A DNA stretch of 64,000 nucleotides. Origin: Lysobacterales bacterium (lineage in GTDB: Bacteria > Pseudomonadota > Gammaproteobacteria > Xanthomonadales > SZUA-38). The DNA lies in contig JASJDM010000001.1 of assembly GCA_030065125.1 (NCBI GenBank), positions 62,001 through 126,000 on the forward strand, given 5' to 3'. The translations under genes were made by a program, and so were the position numbers. Position 1 is the first letter of the stretch; each line of letters opens with the position of its first letter. Under the pieces are notes generated by a model. It was given only the letters and a program-made list of their open reading frames with translations. It did no database searches and had not been told where the DNA came from. Of this stretch, positions 9,335-18,182 are shown one piece after another.

Positions 9335-9959
9335 CGCTCAGCTCCTTTCCCAGCCACACCTTGGCGGCGGCCCATTGGCGGCTGACCGTACGTTCGGAAA
9401 GATCCAGCGCCTCGGCAGTTTCCGGTATGGAGAGCCCGACGAAGTACCGCTGCACCACTACGTTGGTCATGCCGGGATCTTTCCTGGACAGTTTCTCCAG
9501 CGCGGCGTCCACCTGCAGCAGCTGCTCAGGCTGGGGATGCAGGTCGCCGTGAATATCTTCGAAAGATTCATGCTCGGCGCCGGCGCCCCGCTTGATCCGA
9601 TTGCGGGACCGCGCCCAGTCCACCAGGACTCTGCGCATGGCCTGACCGGCAACGGCAAAAAAGTGGGCGCGATCCTGGAATGCCAGAGACGAACTGGACG
9701 AAAGCTTCAGGTAGGCCTCGTGAACCAGTGCGGTGGTCTGCAGGGTGTGGCCCGCACGCTCCCGGGCCATGTGGTAGCGGGCCAGCCGCTTCAGCTCATC
9801 ATAGAGATCGGGCAGGCGGGCATCGACCTCCGGACTGCTGCCGTCCGGACCAGGCCCACTCCCAGATTCGTGACTGTCCTGCCCGATGAAACCGATCCTC
9901 GCGCCCGTTGCTGGTAGGTCTGAGTATAGGTCAACCTCGACCTCGGAACTATGAATCAA
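9324..9959 (-). CDS. ECF-type RNA polymerase sigma factor with threonine-type region 2.2 (module 1)
   Basis: The sequence fits the Sigma70_ECF (TIGR02999-like) group: region 2 reads LYDELKRLARYHMARERAG then HTLQTTALVHEAYLKL, and region 4 ends with IPETAEALDLSERTVSRQWA. In most ECF factors region 2.2 carries acidic residues (D-A-E-D-L-V-Q-E); here the same positions are Q-T-T-A (bases 9729-9740). This is the pattern of sigma factors activated by threonine phosphorylation, such as EcfP with PknT in Vibrio parahaemolyticus. The start is uncertain. I give a TTG at 9959 that overlaps the stop of the upstream hydrolase; an in-frame GTG at 10031 is possible but would overlap that gene by 76 bases. 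The long acidic/glycine stretch before LYDEL is poorly conserved. Confidence 0.85.
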   Translation of the reverse strand: MIHSSEVEVDLYSDLPATGARIGFIGQDSHESGSGPGPDGSSPEVDARLPDLYDELKRLARYHMARERAGHTLQTTALVHEAYLKLSSSSSLAFQDRAHFFAVAGQAMRRVLVDWARSRNRIKRGAGAEHESFEDIHGDLHPQPEQLLQVDAALEKLSRKDPGMTNVVVQRYFVGLSIPETAEALDLSERTVSRQWAAAKVWLGKELSDEQ

Positions 9960-12178
9960 CGTTCCGCGCGATACTCCTCCAGCCTGGCGAGAAACCAGTC
10001 CCTGGAATCCACCACCGGCCGACCCGTGCACTTGATCTGATAGGCCTTTGTGGTGGTCGAGCTGATGCTGGCGATGCGGTCGATGAACTGTTCGGCGGTG
10101 CCGGCGAACTCCCGGGCCTTCAGGTACTTGGAGCGCAGGTGGGACTCACCAGTAGTGGACCGGTGTCGTCGCCCATTGCGGATGAAGGTACAGCGGCTGT
10201 TCCCCAATGCATCCAGCAGAAAGGCGATCTCTTCGGCCGCCAGGGTGTCGTCCGACCGGGCCGGAACGGTTTCAACCACCGCTGGGGGCGGGGCCTCCTG
10301 GATGGGTTGGGCCGCTTCAGGGTTTGGCTCTGGAGTCGGGTCTGGGGTCGGCTCAGTAACCGGTGCAGGGACAAAACTCCAATCAGGCTGCAGGCTGGCC
10401 TCCACCACCGGCAGGACAAGCCGCGACCCCTTGGCACCGCCGCTCAGGACAGTCAGGTTGACCTTGCCGTCCGGCGGAAGCTGATCGAACACCGCGTCGT
10501 CGGCACCGGCCAGCGCCAGGCGCAGACGATGGCCCTTGCGAATCCGCGCTGAGATGGGCCATAGCTGAAAGCTGACCGGCACCATGTCGTGGGGCGGCAT
10601 TGGCTCCGCATCAGCCCGGGCAAAGGAGTGATAGGGCGTCAGCGTATCGAAGTAAGGGTTGGTTCCCACTTTTCGGTGGATCAGGCGCAGCCCGCCTTCG
10701 GTCAGGTAACGGCTGCGACCCTGGGGATCCACGTCTTCCAGGTAGGCCAGTACCATGCCGTCTGTCCGGTCCGAGCTCATCTGCAGATGCAGCACCGGCG
10801 TCCCGGAAAGCTGCAGGTCATCCTCCAGGGGTGCTGTCGTGTAGGTCAGCATGCGGGAATCCATGTAACCCCGATCATCCAGATTGAGGATTGGGCGTCC
10901 CATTTGCGCGGCCCAGCGGTTGCCCTCGCCGGTATTCACCTTGCGATCCACGGAATAGTAATCAGTGCCCGACTCGGCGGCGCCGGCTTCGGGCGTGAGC
11001 CCGCCACCCCAGCTCATGTGGAATGTCGTGTTGCGAGTGCCTCGCGGCGGCCAGGCGTCGGTCTGGTAAAACTGCTCGTCGCCGAGATTAAAAAAACGGA
11101 TAGCGGGCCAGTCATCCACCCCGTTGCGGATGCCTTTCAGGTGCCGGTCGAAAAACTGGCGGCGCAGCTCGAACTGCTGCTGTTCGCTTGGAACCGGGGG
11201 AAGCGGCTCCGAACCCACGGCGTACGGGCTGGCGTGAAACTCTCCTCCGTGAGTACCGGCCGTAATGACCAGCTTCTGCGGGTTGCTGAAATGCTGAAAG
11301 CGCAACAGCGCGCCATCAGCGGTACCGGCGTCGAGCCAGCTCACCAGCACCAGCATGGGCACGGCTGAAAGCTGGATGGCGGACCGGTAGTGCAGCGGGC
11401 CCAGGTCCGCCCAGCTTGCACCACCCAGGTCATCGTCGCGAAACTCAGTCGCCACTGCGAGCTGGAACACATCGGGATTGTCACGGTGTTCCAGCAGGGC
11501 CTGGGCCAGCAGCTCGCCATTGGCATCGTCGGCGACGGGATTGACCTGGCTGCCCATGGCGGGATTGTTGCTGTCCATCCAACCGACCAGCTGGCCCCAG
11601 GCAGACAGGAACGAACTGGCCAGCAAACCGTATGGCCTGACCGGGCTGGTATAGGCGTCAAAGTCAGACCAGCCCGGAATGACCGCTCTGACCGCGGGAT
11701 GATTAGCGGCGGTCAGCAGCTCGGCCGTGGTCCCCGTGTAGGAGGTTCCATAGGCGCCGACGATGCCGTTGGACCAGGGCTGTGAAACCACCCAGTCGAC
11801 AATGGCGTAGCCGTCCCGGACCTCTTCGGGGCCGTACTCCGCCGGGCGGGTACCGAAGGAGGCACCGCTGCCTCGCACGTCAATCTTCACGATCGCGTAT
11901 TGATGGTCCAGCAGGTGTCGATCCAGCGGACTCAAGGCAGGGTTCAGTTTGCCCGTGACGGGGTCGATGGACGAGCGGAGATACCGCGTCAGTACCAGCA
12001 GGGCTGGCAGCTTCTGGTCAGCGGCGTTGAGCGGACGGTGAACGTCAACGGCCAGCCGGGTTCCATCCTTCGCCTGGATGTAGTTGGAGCTGGTGACCAC
12101 GCCCGATGAATCCGCACCGGCTGGAAGTACCAGCAGCAGGTAGCACAGGTTGACCAGGCAAACTGTTCTCAAGCGCAA
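9956..12178 (-). CDS. CocE/NonD-family secreted hydrolase fused to a DUF5329-like domain
   Basis: An alpha/beta hydrolase of the X-Pro dipeptidyl-peptidase S15 / cocaine esterase family. The nucleophile motif is YGTSYTG, preceded by DVRGSGAS and VDWVVSQPWSNG, and a C-terminal jelly-roll part carries VSFQLWPISARIRKGHRLRL. A signal peptide is clear (LVNLCYLLLVLPAGA). I chose the TTG at 12178 because GGGAGG lies seven bases before it; a GTG at 12211 would also be in frame. After a proline-rich linker the last ~110 residues match the DUF5329 pattern: IAFLLDALGNSRCTFIRNG, then LRSKY, FIDRIASISSTT and IKCTGRPVVDSRDWF. That domain is normally a separate small periplasmic protein, so the fusion is unusual. 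The gene lies just upstream of the sigma factor, with overlapping ends. Confidence 0.88.
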   Translation of the reverse strand: MRLRTVCLVNLCYLLLVLPAGADSSGVVTSSNYIQAKDGTRLAVDVHRPLNAADQKLPALLVLTRYLRSSIDPVTGKLNPALSPLDRHLLDHQYAIVKIDVRGSGASFGTRPAEYGPEEVRDGYAIVDWVVSQPWSNGIVGAYGTSYTGTTAELLTAANHPAVRAVIPGWSDFDAYTSPVRPYGLLASSFLSAWGQLVGWMDSNNPAMGSQVNPVADDANGELLAQALLEHRDNPDVFQLAVATEFRDDDLGGASWADLGPLHYRSAIQLSAVPMLVLVSWLDAGTADGALLRFQHFSNPQKLVITAGTHGGEFHASPYAVGSEPLPPVPSEQQQFELRRQFFDRHLKGIRNGVDDWPAIRFFNLGDEQFYQTDAWPPRGTRNTTFHMSWGGGLTPEAGAAESGTDYYSVDRKVNTGEGNRWAAQMGRPILNLDDRGYMDSRMLTYTTAPLEDDLQLSGTPVLHLQMSSDRTDGMVLAYLEDVDPQGRSRYLTEGGLRLIHRKVGTNPYFDTLTPYHSFARADAEPMPPHDMVPVSFQLWPISARIRKGHRLRLALAGADDAVFDQLPPDGKVNLTVLSGGAKGSRLVLPVVEASLQPDWSFVPAPVTEPTPDPTPEPNPEAAQPIQEAPPPAVVETVPARSDDTLAAEEIAFLLDALGNSRCTFIRNGRRHRSTTGESHLRSKYLKAREFAGTAEQFIDRIASISSTTTKAYQIKCTGRPVVDSRDWFLARLEEYRAER

Positions 12179-12280
12179 AACGGATCCTCCCGCTGGTTGT
12201 GACTGATGCACTGACTGTTGAGCGTTCCCTGCCGGTCAATGCCGGCGCGCCCGGGTAGTTTTACACAGGTCACCAGGGAT

Positions 12281-12472
12281 TCAGCCGTTGGCTGCGGCTG
12301 CGAAACCCCAGATTGCCAGTGCTCCGGGCACCAGGAAACCAATCCAGGACAGGACCATGGGGATGCTTACGTCCCCTACCACCACCGTCCAGCCGGCAAC
12401 AATCCGGGCAAGGTGGGCCAGAGAAACGGCGGCAAACAGCAGCGCAGACAGGGCGCAATATCGTTTAATCAC
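12281..12472 (-). CDS. Small two-helix inner-membrane protein
   Basis: A 63-residue protein starting with GTG. It has two hydrophobic helices (CALSALLFAAVSLAHLARIV and MVLSWIGFLVPGALAIWGFA) joined by a short loop GWTVVVGDVSIP. The regular layout, a tryptophan-containing loop and the lack of any competing gene make it a believable real gene of the type annotated as hypothetical membrane protein. Function unknown. It is divergent from the beta-lactamase-family gene, with about 170 bases between them in which I see no clear control site. Confidence 0.6.
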   Translation of the reverse strand: MIKRYCALSALLFAAVSLAHLARIVAGWTVVVGDVSIPMVLSWIGFLVPGALAIWGFAAAANG

Positions 12473-12644
12473 GATGAGCCTCCGAAGAAATCCACATTAC
12501 GGCGCCGCTCGAATCTCAATAAGCCGAAGACGAATGGTCACCGGTCGCAACCAAGGGTATCACCTGCTGCCACCAACCTGGCCAAGCTTGTATTCGGGTG
12601 GTCCCACGCCTAGCCTGCCGGTACGATCTCACTGGAAGCCCGCC

Positions 12645-13772
12645 ATGATCCGTGCCGCGTTCCTGCTCCTGGCCATCGCCCTGGCAGATCCATCCCCGGC
12701 CTTTGACGACACCACGCTGGAGGCCCTTCTCGAAGCGCAACGGGCGGAGAAAAGAATGCCCGGCCTGCGTGCGGCGGTCCGTTTGCCGGACAGCCGGATC
12801 ATCCAGGCGGCCGTGGGCACAGCTGACAAAGCGTCAAGCCAGGCCCTGGACCATACCATCGGCATGCCCGGCGGCAGCACCGGCAAGACCTTCGTTGCGC
12901 TGCTGACCCTGCTGCTGGCGGAGCGCGGCCAGCTGTCCCTGGATGACCGCGTATCCAGATGGCTGGGCGACCACCAGTGGTTCCAGGCACTGCCCAATGC
13001 TGACAGCATGACCATTCGCCACCTGCTGTCCCACAGCAGCGGCCTGAAAGACTATCCCGGTACCATGGCGTTTCAGCGAAAGATGGTCTGGCGGGTGCTG
13101 CGTCAGGGCAGCGCGTACTTCACACCTGAAGAACTCATCAGCCTGGTTGCCGGCAAAAAACCGTTGAACCCTGCCGGTCGGGGCTATCGGTACACCGATG
13201 CAGGGTACCTGGTGCTTGGACGGGCCCTGGAAGCGGCCGCGGGCAAACCCTACTACCAGCTGTTGCAGGAGGAAATCCTGGACCCGCTGCAGCTCAAGGA
13301 TATCCATCCTCAGGTGGAGTCCGCGCTTCCCGATATCGCCTGGTCCGACTCGCTGAAGCGTGACGGCCGCATGAAGTATGACCCCCGGTCGGAGTGGACC
13401 GGCGGCGGCCTGATCACCACCCCGACCATGCTGGTCAGATTCTACTCAGCCCTGGTGCTGAAGTGGCCGGAGCTGCTCCGGCAGATGATCGAAGGCGGAT
13501 GGCAAAACCCGGACGAGCCGGACTGGCATTATGGCTACGGCCTGTTCGTGCGCAATGACGGTTCATCCTTCGGCCACGGGGGCCGCTGGTCGGGTTATCG
13601 CAGCCACGTTGCCCACTACAGCCATCGCGGGTTGACCATCGCGGTGCAGACCAATCGCGATGGAAGGGTCGACCTGCCCGGGCTGGTTGCCCGCATCGAG
13701 GCGGCGATTCCCGCGGTTGGCGATCTGCCCGAGACCTACCTTCGTCATCTGCCCCGGCGGGAATCGGGGTAA
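12645..13772 (+). CDS. Serine beta-lactamase / penicillin-binding-protein-like hydrolase, secreted
   Basis: The class C beta-lactamase fold motifs are in order: SxxK as STGK in GGSTGKTFVALL, the YxN-like YTDAGY, and HGG in SSFGHGGRWSGY. Such proteins are serine hydrolases acting on peptides, esters or beta-lactams; the family is too broad to name the substrate. The ATG at 12645 is followed by a signal peptide (MIRAAFLLLAIALADPSPAF). Longer in-frame starts back to 12288 encode low-complexity sequence unlike the family and were rejected. The gene converges on the YfiR-like gene with six bases between stops, and no partner is obvious. Confidence 0.88.
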   Translation: MIRAAFLLLAIALADPSPAFDDTTLEALLEAQRAEKRMPGLRAAVRLPDSRIIQAAVGTADKASSQALDHTIGMPGGSTGKTFVALLTLLLAERGQLSLDDRVSRWLGDHQWFQALPNADSMTIRHLLSHSSGLKDYPGTMAFQRKMVWRVLRQGSAYFTPEELISLVAGKKPLNPAGRGYRYTDAGYLVLGRALEAAAGKPYYQLLQEEILDPLQLKDIHPQVESALPDIAWSDSLKRDGRMKYDPRSEWTGGGLITTPTMLVRFYSALVLKWPELLRQMIEGGWQNPDEPDWHYGYGLFVRNDGSSFGHGGRWSGYRSHVAHYSHRGLTIAVQTNRDGRVDLPGLVARIEAAIPAVGDLPETYLRHLPRRESG

Positions 13773-13778
13773 GCGCCG

Positions 13779-14330
13779 TCACCCAGTCCAGGTATCCGCA
13801 ATTCCCATCAGCTTGGAACTGAGCTTGAATCCGGCATCCAGCACGGCTTCCGGACGAATGATCGGCCGCAGCCGCAAACCGGATGACTTCAGCAGAATGA
13901 CCGCGCCCAGGGACATGTAGTCTTCCACATCCGTGACGATGAGAACGCTCCGGCGGCTGAGTCCGGCAATGATCTCTGGCGCCCGTTTTCGATCAGACTC
14001 GGACAGGAACACCATGTGACAGGTGTCCAGTTCCTCGATCCTGCCTATGGATGAAAACACCAAGGGACGCTGCCCGGAATGTTCCCCTTCCAGGACCTCT
14101 TCCAGTGGCGCTGAAACCGGGTTGCCCTCCATGGCGCAGTAGCGAAATGGGCTGGTCGAGCTCGCGAAGCTCTGCTCGGGCCAGCTGATGAAATGGGCAA
14201 AGCGAAACAGGAATACGGCCACCACGTCATACTGCTGAAACTGGTTGCCGTTGGCGCCGGCTGGCAACGGCCAGCCGCCGGCGGCTGCCGCCATCAGCAG
14301 AATCCCAAGGACTGTTGAATGAAGTTTCAT
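13779..14330 (-). CDS. YfiR family periplasmic protein
   Basis: A 183-residue exported protein with signal peptide (VLGILLMAAAAGGWPLPAGA) and the YfiR/DUF4154 pattern: VVAVFLFRFAHFISWPEQSF near the N-terminus, CHMVFLSESDR in the middle, SVLIVTDVEDYMSLGAVILL and a C-terminal IRPEAVLDAGFKLSSKLM. YfiR of Pseudomonas is a periplasmic inhibitor of the diguanylate cyclase YfiN; many family members instead sit beside TonB-dependent receptors, as here. It lies 27 bases downstream of the receptor gene on the same strand, so the two are probably co-transcribed. No diguanylate cyclase is present in the window. Confidence 0.85.
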   Translation of the reverse strand: MKLHSTVLGILLMAAAAGGWPLPAGANGNQFQQYDVVAVFLFRFAHFISWPEQSFASSTSPFRYCAMEGNPVSAPLEEVLEGEHSGQRPLVFSSIGRIEELDTCHMVFLSESDRKRAPEIIAGLSRRSVLIVTDVEDYMSLGAVILLKSSGLRLRPIIRPEAVLDAGFKLSSKLMGIADTWTG

Positions 14331-14357
14331 GCCGGGGTGGGCGCCCGAATCAGTTGT

Positions 14358-16403
14358 TCAGAACCGCCACTCCAGGCGCGCGTAATAGCTGGCGCCAAGT
14401 TTCAGCTGTGGGCCGCCGACGAACTCGGACTCAAATTCCGAATGGGCGCCCAACAGGTCCTGGCCAACCAGCGACAGCTCCAGGTTCGAAGACCTCCGCC
14501 ACGCCAGTCGAACGTCCATGGCGGTATAGCTGTCAATGGAAGTGGTCTCTCCCACCAGGTTGGGAGTGATATTGGTCAATTCATCGACATAGCGCAGCCA
14601 GAGATCGAGGCTGACCCCACGACCGAAGTCCACGGACGAACGGATCGACAGCTGGTGCTCCGGCGCCTGGCCCTCCGCCGCCTCCTGGTTCACGTCAGCA
14701 CTATCAGGATTGAATTCGACATCCACGCTGAGCCAGCTGTAGGCGGCCCGGATCTGCCACCGGTCACTGGGCCGCCAGTCCACTGCGGTCTCGATGCCGT
14801 AGGTGAAAGCAGACAGCCTGTTGTCCGGAACGGTTGGAACCACCACGTAGGGATCAGGCGGCGACAGGAACAGTTCAGGCTCCTGGATCTCAATGCTGCC
14901 AAGCTGGTCATACTCGGTGGCAAAGGCCGCAACATCCAGCGAAATCGTCTCGCTCATCAGGGTGCGGAATCCGAACTCCGCCGTCAGCGCCTCTTCACTG
15001 TCATAGCTCGAGTCGCCCTCGAATGGCAGCAGCACGGGAAACGGCAGTGGATTGAGCTCCGAGGAGGGCGGAAGCAGTGATGCAATAAACGAGACGTCGT
15101 GCTCCAACCGGGCCGGTGTCCGAACGGCTCGCGAAACAGCGCCCCAAAGGCTGCTGACCTCGTTCAGTTTCCACAGCGCCCGTATGCTGGGCTGCACCTC
15201 GAATCCTGAATACTGGTTGTGCTCCAGCTTGGTTCCCACGGTCGCCGTTAACCGATCCGTCAATGGGAACTCATCCTGGACAAAAGCGCTGAACAGGTGA
15301 TCACTGCGCTCTCCCGAAGGGGCGACGCCCGCCGAGGTCTTCGACCGGCGATACCCAAGCCCCCACACCAGCCGATGGGCTTCGAACGGCACAGACTGCT
15401 GCCAGTCGAAATCGACGATTGTTTCCCTGGTGCCGGCCAAATCACCGTCAAGATCGGAAAAGCTGACTTCCGTCCGCTGGTTGCGGTCGAAGTAGACCTG
15501 CAGAGTGTTTTGCCGCCCGGACTCCAGGCTGCTGTTCCAACGCCACAGCAGGTTGGCCCCGTCGAAGGGCGAGGTGCCCGGGGCGGTTGCGATGTAGGGT
15601 GGCGACAGGGAAAAGCTGGTGGCCTGCTGGTCAATCCGATTGTCATAAATATCCCCCTGCAGGGTAAAGCTTTCCCGGGTGTGGTCGCCCCAGTCCATCC
15701 GGAAGCCCGCTTGCCGGCGAAGGTAGTCACTGTCCACCCCGTCGACGTGGTTTTCGAACGGTGAGTCCTGGTTTACACGTTTGATATAGGCCCGATAGGC
15801 GCCGCTGGTGCCGAAGCGTCCGCCGTGCCGAAGGGTTACGCCTTCCAGGTTGTGCTCACCGGCGGTGGCGCTGACAAAAGAATCCGCCGTGTCGTGGGCC
15901 GACCGGGTAATGATGTTGATGATGCCGTTTACGGCATTGGCGCCCCACAGGGTTGCGCCGGGCCCTCGAATCACCTCGATTTTTTCGATGTCTGCCAGCA
16001 CAAAATCCTGGGCGTCCCAGTACACCCCGGAAAACTGGGGCGTGTAGAGCGAGCGGCCATCCATCTGCACCAGCAGCTTGTTGGAGAACCGTCTATTGAA
16101 GCCGCGTATCCCCACTGCCCAGTTCCTGTTGTCGATTCGGCCCACGTGCATGCCGGGCACCATGCGCAGCACCTGGGGCAGCGACGTTGCGCCGGACCGC
16201 CGAATGTCCTCGGGGGTGATCACAAATACCGCCGCCGCCACTTCGGACAGCTTTTTTGGTGTTTTGCTGGCAATGGTGACCTCTACGTTGATGAGGTCTT
16301 CCAGGCTGAGCGTTTTCAGCACGTCCAGGTTGTCCGACTGGCTGGCGCCCGCCGCGCTGGTGGCCAGGCCCAGGCATGTGGCCAGCCCCAGTCTGACCAG
16401 CAT
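14358..16403 (-). CDS. TonB-dependent outer-membrane receptor
   Basis: Signal peptide MLVRLGLATCLGLATSAAGA if translation starts at 16403, which I prefer; an in-frame start at 16508 would add 35 residues that would hide the signal. The mature N-terminus (LKTLSLEDLINVEVTIASKT) is the segment that precedes the plug in this receptor group. The plug holds DIRRSGATSLPQVLRMVPGM and IEVIRGPGATLWGANAVNG, and the rest is a beta-barrel ending in the aromatic residue of YARLEWRF. The substrate is unknown. Receptors paired with YfiR-like proteins often act in sensing or small-molecule uptake, but that is family context only. Confidence 0.9.
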   Translation of the reverse strand: MLVRLGLATCLGLATSAAGASQSDNLDVLKTLSLEDLINVEVTIASKTPKKLSEVAAAVFVITPEDIRRSGATSLPQVLRMVPGMHVGRIDNRNWAVGIRGFNRRFSNKLLVQMDGRSLYTPQFSGVYWDAQDFVLADIEKIEVIRGPGATLWGANAVNGIINIITRSAHDTADSFVSATAGEHNLEGVTLRHGGRFGTSGAYRAYIKRVNQDSPFENHVDGVDSDYLRRQAGFRMDWGDHTRESFTLQGDIYDNRIDQQATSFSLSPPYIATAPGTSPFDGANLLWRWNSSLESGRQNTLQVYFDRNQRTEVSFSDLDGDLAGTRETIVDFDWQQSVPFEAHRLVWGLGYRRSKTSAGVAPSGERSDHLFSAFVQDEFPLTDRLTATVGTKLEHNQYSGFEVQPSIRALWKLNEVSSLWGAVSRAVRTPARLEHDVSFIASLLPPSSELNPLPFPVLLPFEGDSSYDSEEALTAEFGFRTLMSETISLDVAAFATEYDQLGSIEIQEPELFLSPPDPYVVVPTVPDNRLSAFTYGIETAVDWRPSDRWQIRAAYSWLSVDVEFNPDSADVNQEAAEGQAPEHQLSIRSSVDFGRGVSLDLWLRYVDELTNITPNLVGETTSIDSYTAMDVRLAWRRSSNLELSLVGQDLLGAHSEFESEFVGGPQLKLGASYYARLEWRF

Positions 16404-16736
16404 GGCCCGACCGAGGGGGCTGGCTCCGCGGCGGCTGGCAAAATAGTGGAGGTAGGTCTGTTCTGCAGCAATCACTTGATGAACCCCGGTTGCGTCCGGG
16501 TCCGGCATCCACGCGTCGGGCAGCAGCCGGTTTCCCCGGTTCTTATTACGTACCTTGCCCTTTTAGATCGGACTGGCGGCGGTAATCTTTAGGGGGCCTG
16601 GAGTAAAGGGGTATCTGAAGAGGGTTTCGCAGCGGGACACTGTGAGCACGGGATACCCAATGCGCGCCAGATACCCTGACCAGATGGCATACTAGACGCC
16701 GTTGCGTTCTGGAACCCAGGCCAAGGAGCTCTTGCC
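16404..16736. other. Intergenic region between divergent TonB receptor and ATP-grasp operon
   Basis: The first 105 bases could encode an N-terminal extension of the receptor if the upstream start at 16508 is used. The rest has no open frame that I can support. AAGGAG at 16722-16727 is the ribosome binding site for the ATP-grasp gene. I do not see a convincing terminator, operator or RNA. Confidence 0.5.
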
Positions 16737-18182
16737 GTGAGGAGTCAGTGGGAAGACTACCGGTCCACACCGTATTTCGATGAGCTGATCACCGACCGGG
16801 GAAAACCCCGCACCGCAGCCCGCCGGGTAGTCAACAGCCTGAAGAGCCTGAACGGGGAAGAGATGGCTGCGCTGGTGGCGTCGGCGGAACTGCTGGTCCG
16901 GGAAATGGGGATTTCGTTCACCGTCTACACCGAGTCGGGAAACATCGACCGGGCCTGGCCCTTTGACATCATCCCACGGGTGATCCGGGCCAACGAGTGG
17001 GAGCAGGTTGCTGTGGGGCTGCGGCAGCGCAGCCGGGCCCTCAACGCCTTTATCGATGACATCTACCACGAGCAGCGCATCCTGGCGGAGGATGTCATTC
17101 CAGCGGACATCGTGCTGGAGTCGGGCAATTACCGGCCGGAGTGCCGTGGGGTGCGGCCGGCCCACGGCGTCTGGGCCCACGTCTGCGGATCCGACCTGGT
17201 GCGGGATGAAAACGGCCGGTTCCTGGTGCTGGAGGACAACCTGCGGGTGCCGTCGGGCGTGTCCTATATGCTGGAAAACCGTGAGATCACCAAGCGGGTG
17301 CTGCCCGAGCTGTTCCGCAACTACAGCGTGCAGCCGGTTGACGACTACCCTACCCAGCTCTACAGCACTCTGGCTTCCATCGCACCGCGCCGCGGCAAGC
17401 GGCCCTGCGTTGCGGTACTGACCCCCGGGATCTACAACTCGGCCTACTTTGAGCACGCCTTCCTGGCCCAGGGCATGGGCGCCGAACTGGTGGAAGGCAG
17501 CGACCTGTTCGTGGACGACGACGACTGCGTCTACATGCGCACCGTGAAGGGCCCGCGCCGGGTGGACGTGATCTACCGGCGCATCGATGACGATTTCCTC
17601 GATCCCGAGGTCTTCCGGAAGGACTCCATGCTGGGCGTGCCCGGCCTCATGCGTGCCTGGAAGGCGAAGAACGTGGCCATTGCCAACGCACCTGGTGGCG
17701 GCGTGGCGGATGACAAGGTGATCTACGCATACGTGCCGGACATGGTGCGGTTTTATCTCAACGAAGAGCCGCTGGTGGACAACGTCGAAACCTACCTGTG
17801 CATGCGCGAAGACCACCGGGAGTACGTACTCAACAATTTGCCGAAGCTGGTGGTCAAACCCGCCAACGAATCCGGCGGCTACGGCATCATGGTGGGACCC
17901 AAGGTCGGCCCCGAGGTGCACCGCAAGGTGGCCCGGCTGATCCAGAAAGATCCGCGTAACTACATCGCCCAGCCCACCCTGCGCCTGTCCACGGCACCGA
18001 CCTATAGCGACGGCGATATCGCCCCGCGGCACATCGACCTGCGGCCGTTCATCCTGCAGGGCAAGGACAGTTGGGTCACACCGGGCGGTCTCACCCGCGT
18101 TGCCCTGGTGGAAGGCTCCCTGGTGGTGAATTCCTCCCAGGGCGGCGGCAGCAAAGACACCTGGATCGTGGGGGATAGCTGA
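16737..18182 (+). CDS. Circularly permuted type 2 ATP-grasp protein
   Basis: 481 residues matching the DUF404/DUF407 (CP_ATPgrasp_2) family: RVVNSLKSLNGEEM at the start, FDIIPRVIRANEWEQV, HVCGSDLVRDENGRFLVLED with NLRVPSGVSYMLENR, VVKPANESGGYGIMVGPK as the nucleotide-binding glycine segment, and PTLRLSTAP...RHIDLRPF near the end. ATP-grasp ligases make amide or peptide bonds, and this type is proposed to modify a peptide or protein. It starts with GTG, with AAGGAG nine bases upstream. The next gene begins on the base after this stop, so the pair is co-translated. Its neighbours (alpha-E, metallopeptidase, Anbu) are the known companions of this family. Confidence 0.93.
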   Translation: MRSQWEDYRSTPYFDELITDRGKPRTAARRVVNSLKSLNGEEMAALVASAELLVREMGISFTVYTESGNIDRAWPFDIIPRVIRANEWEQVAVGLRQRSRALNAFIDDIYHEQRILAEDVIPADIVLESGNYRPECRGVRPAHGVWAHVCGSDLVRDENGRFLVLEDNLRVPSGVSYMLENREITKRVLPELFRNYSVQPVDDYPTQLYSTLASIAPRRGKRPCVAVLTPGIYNSAYFEHAFLAQGMGAELVEGSDLFVDDDDCVYMRTVKGPRRVDVIYRRIDDDFLDPEVFRKDSMLGVPGLMRAWKAKNVAIANAPGGGVADDKVIYAYVPDMVRFYLNEEPLVDNVETYLCMREDHREYVLNNLPKLVVKPANESGGYGIMVGPKVGPEVHRKVARLIQKDPRNYIAQPTLRLSTAPTYSDGDIAPRHIDLRPFILQGKDSWVTPGGLTRVALVEGSLVVNSSQGGGSKDTWIVGDS

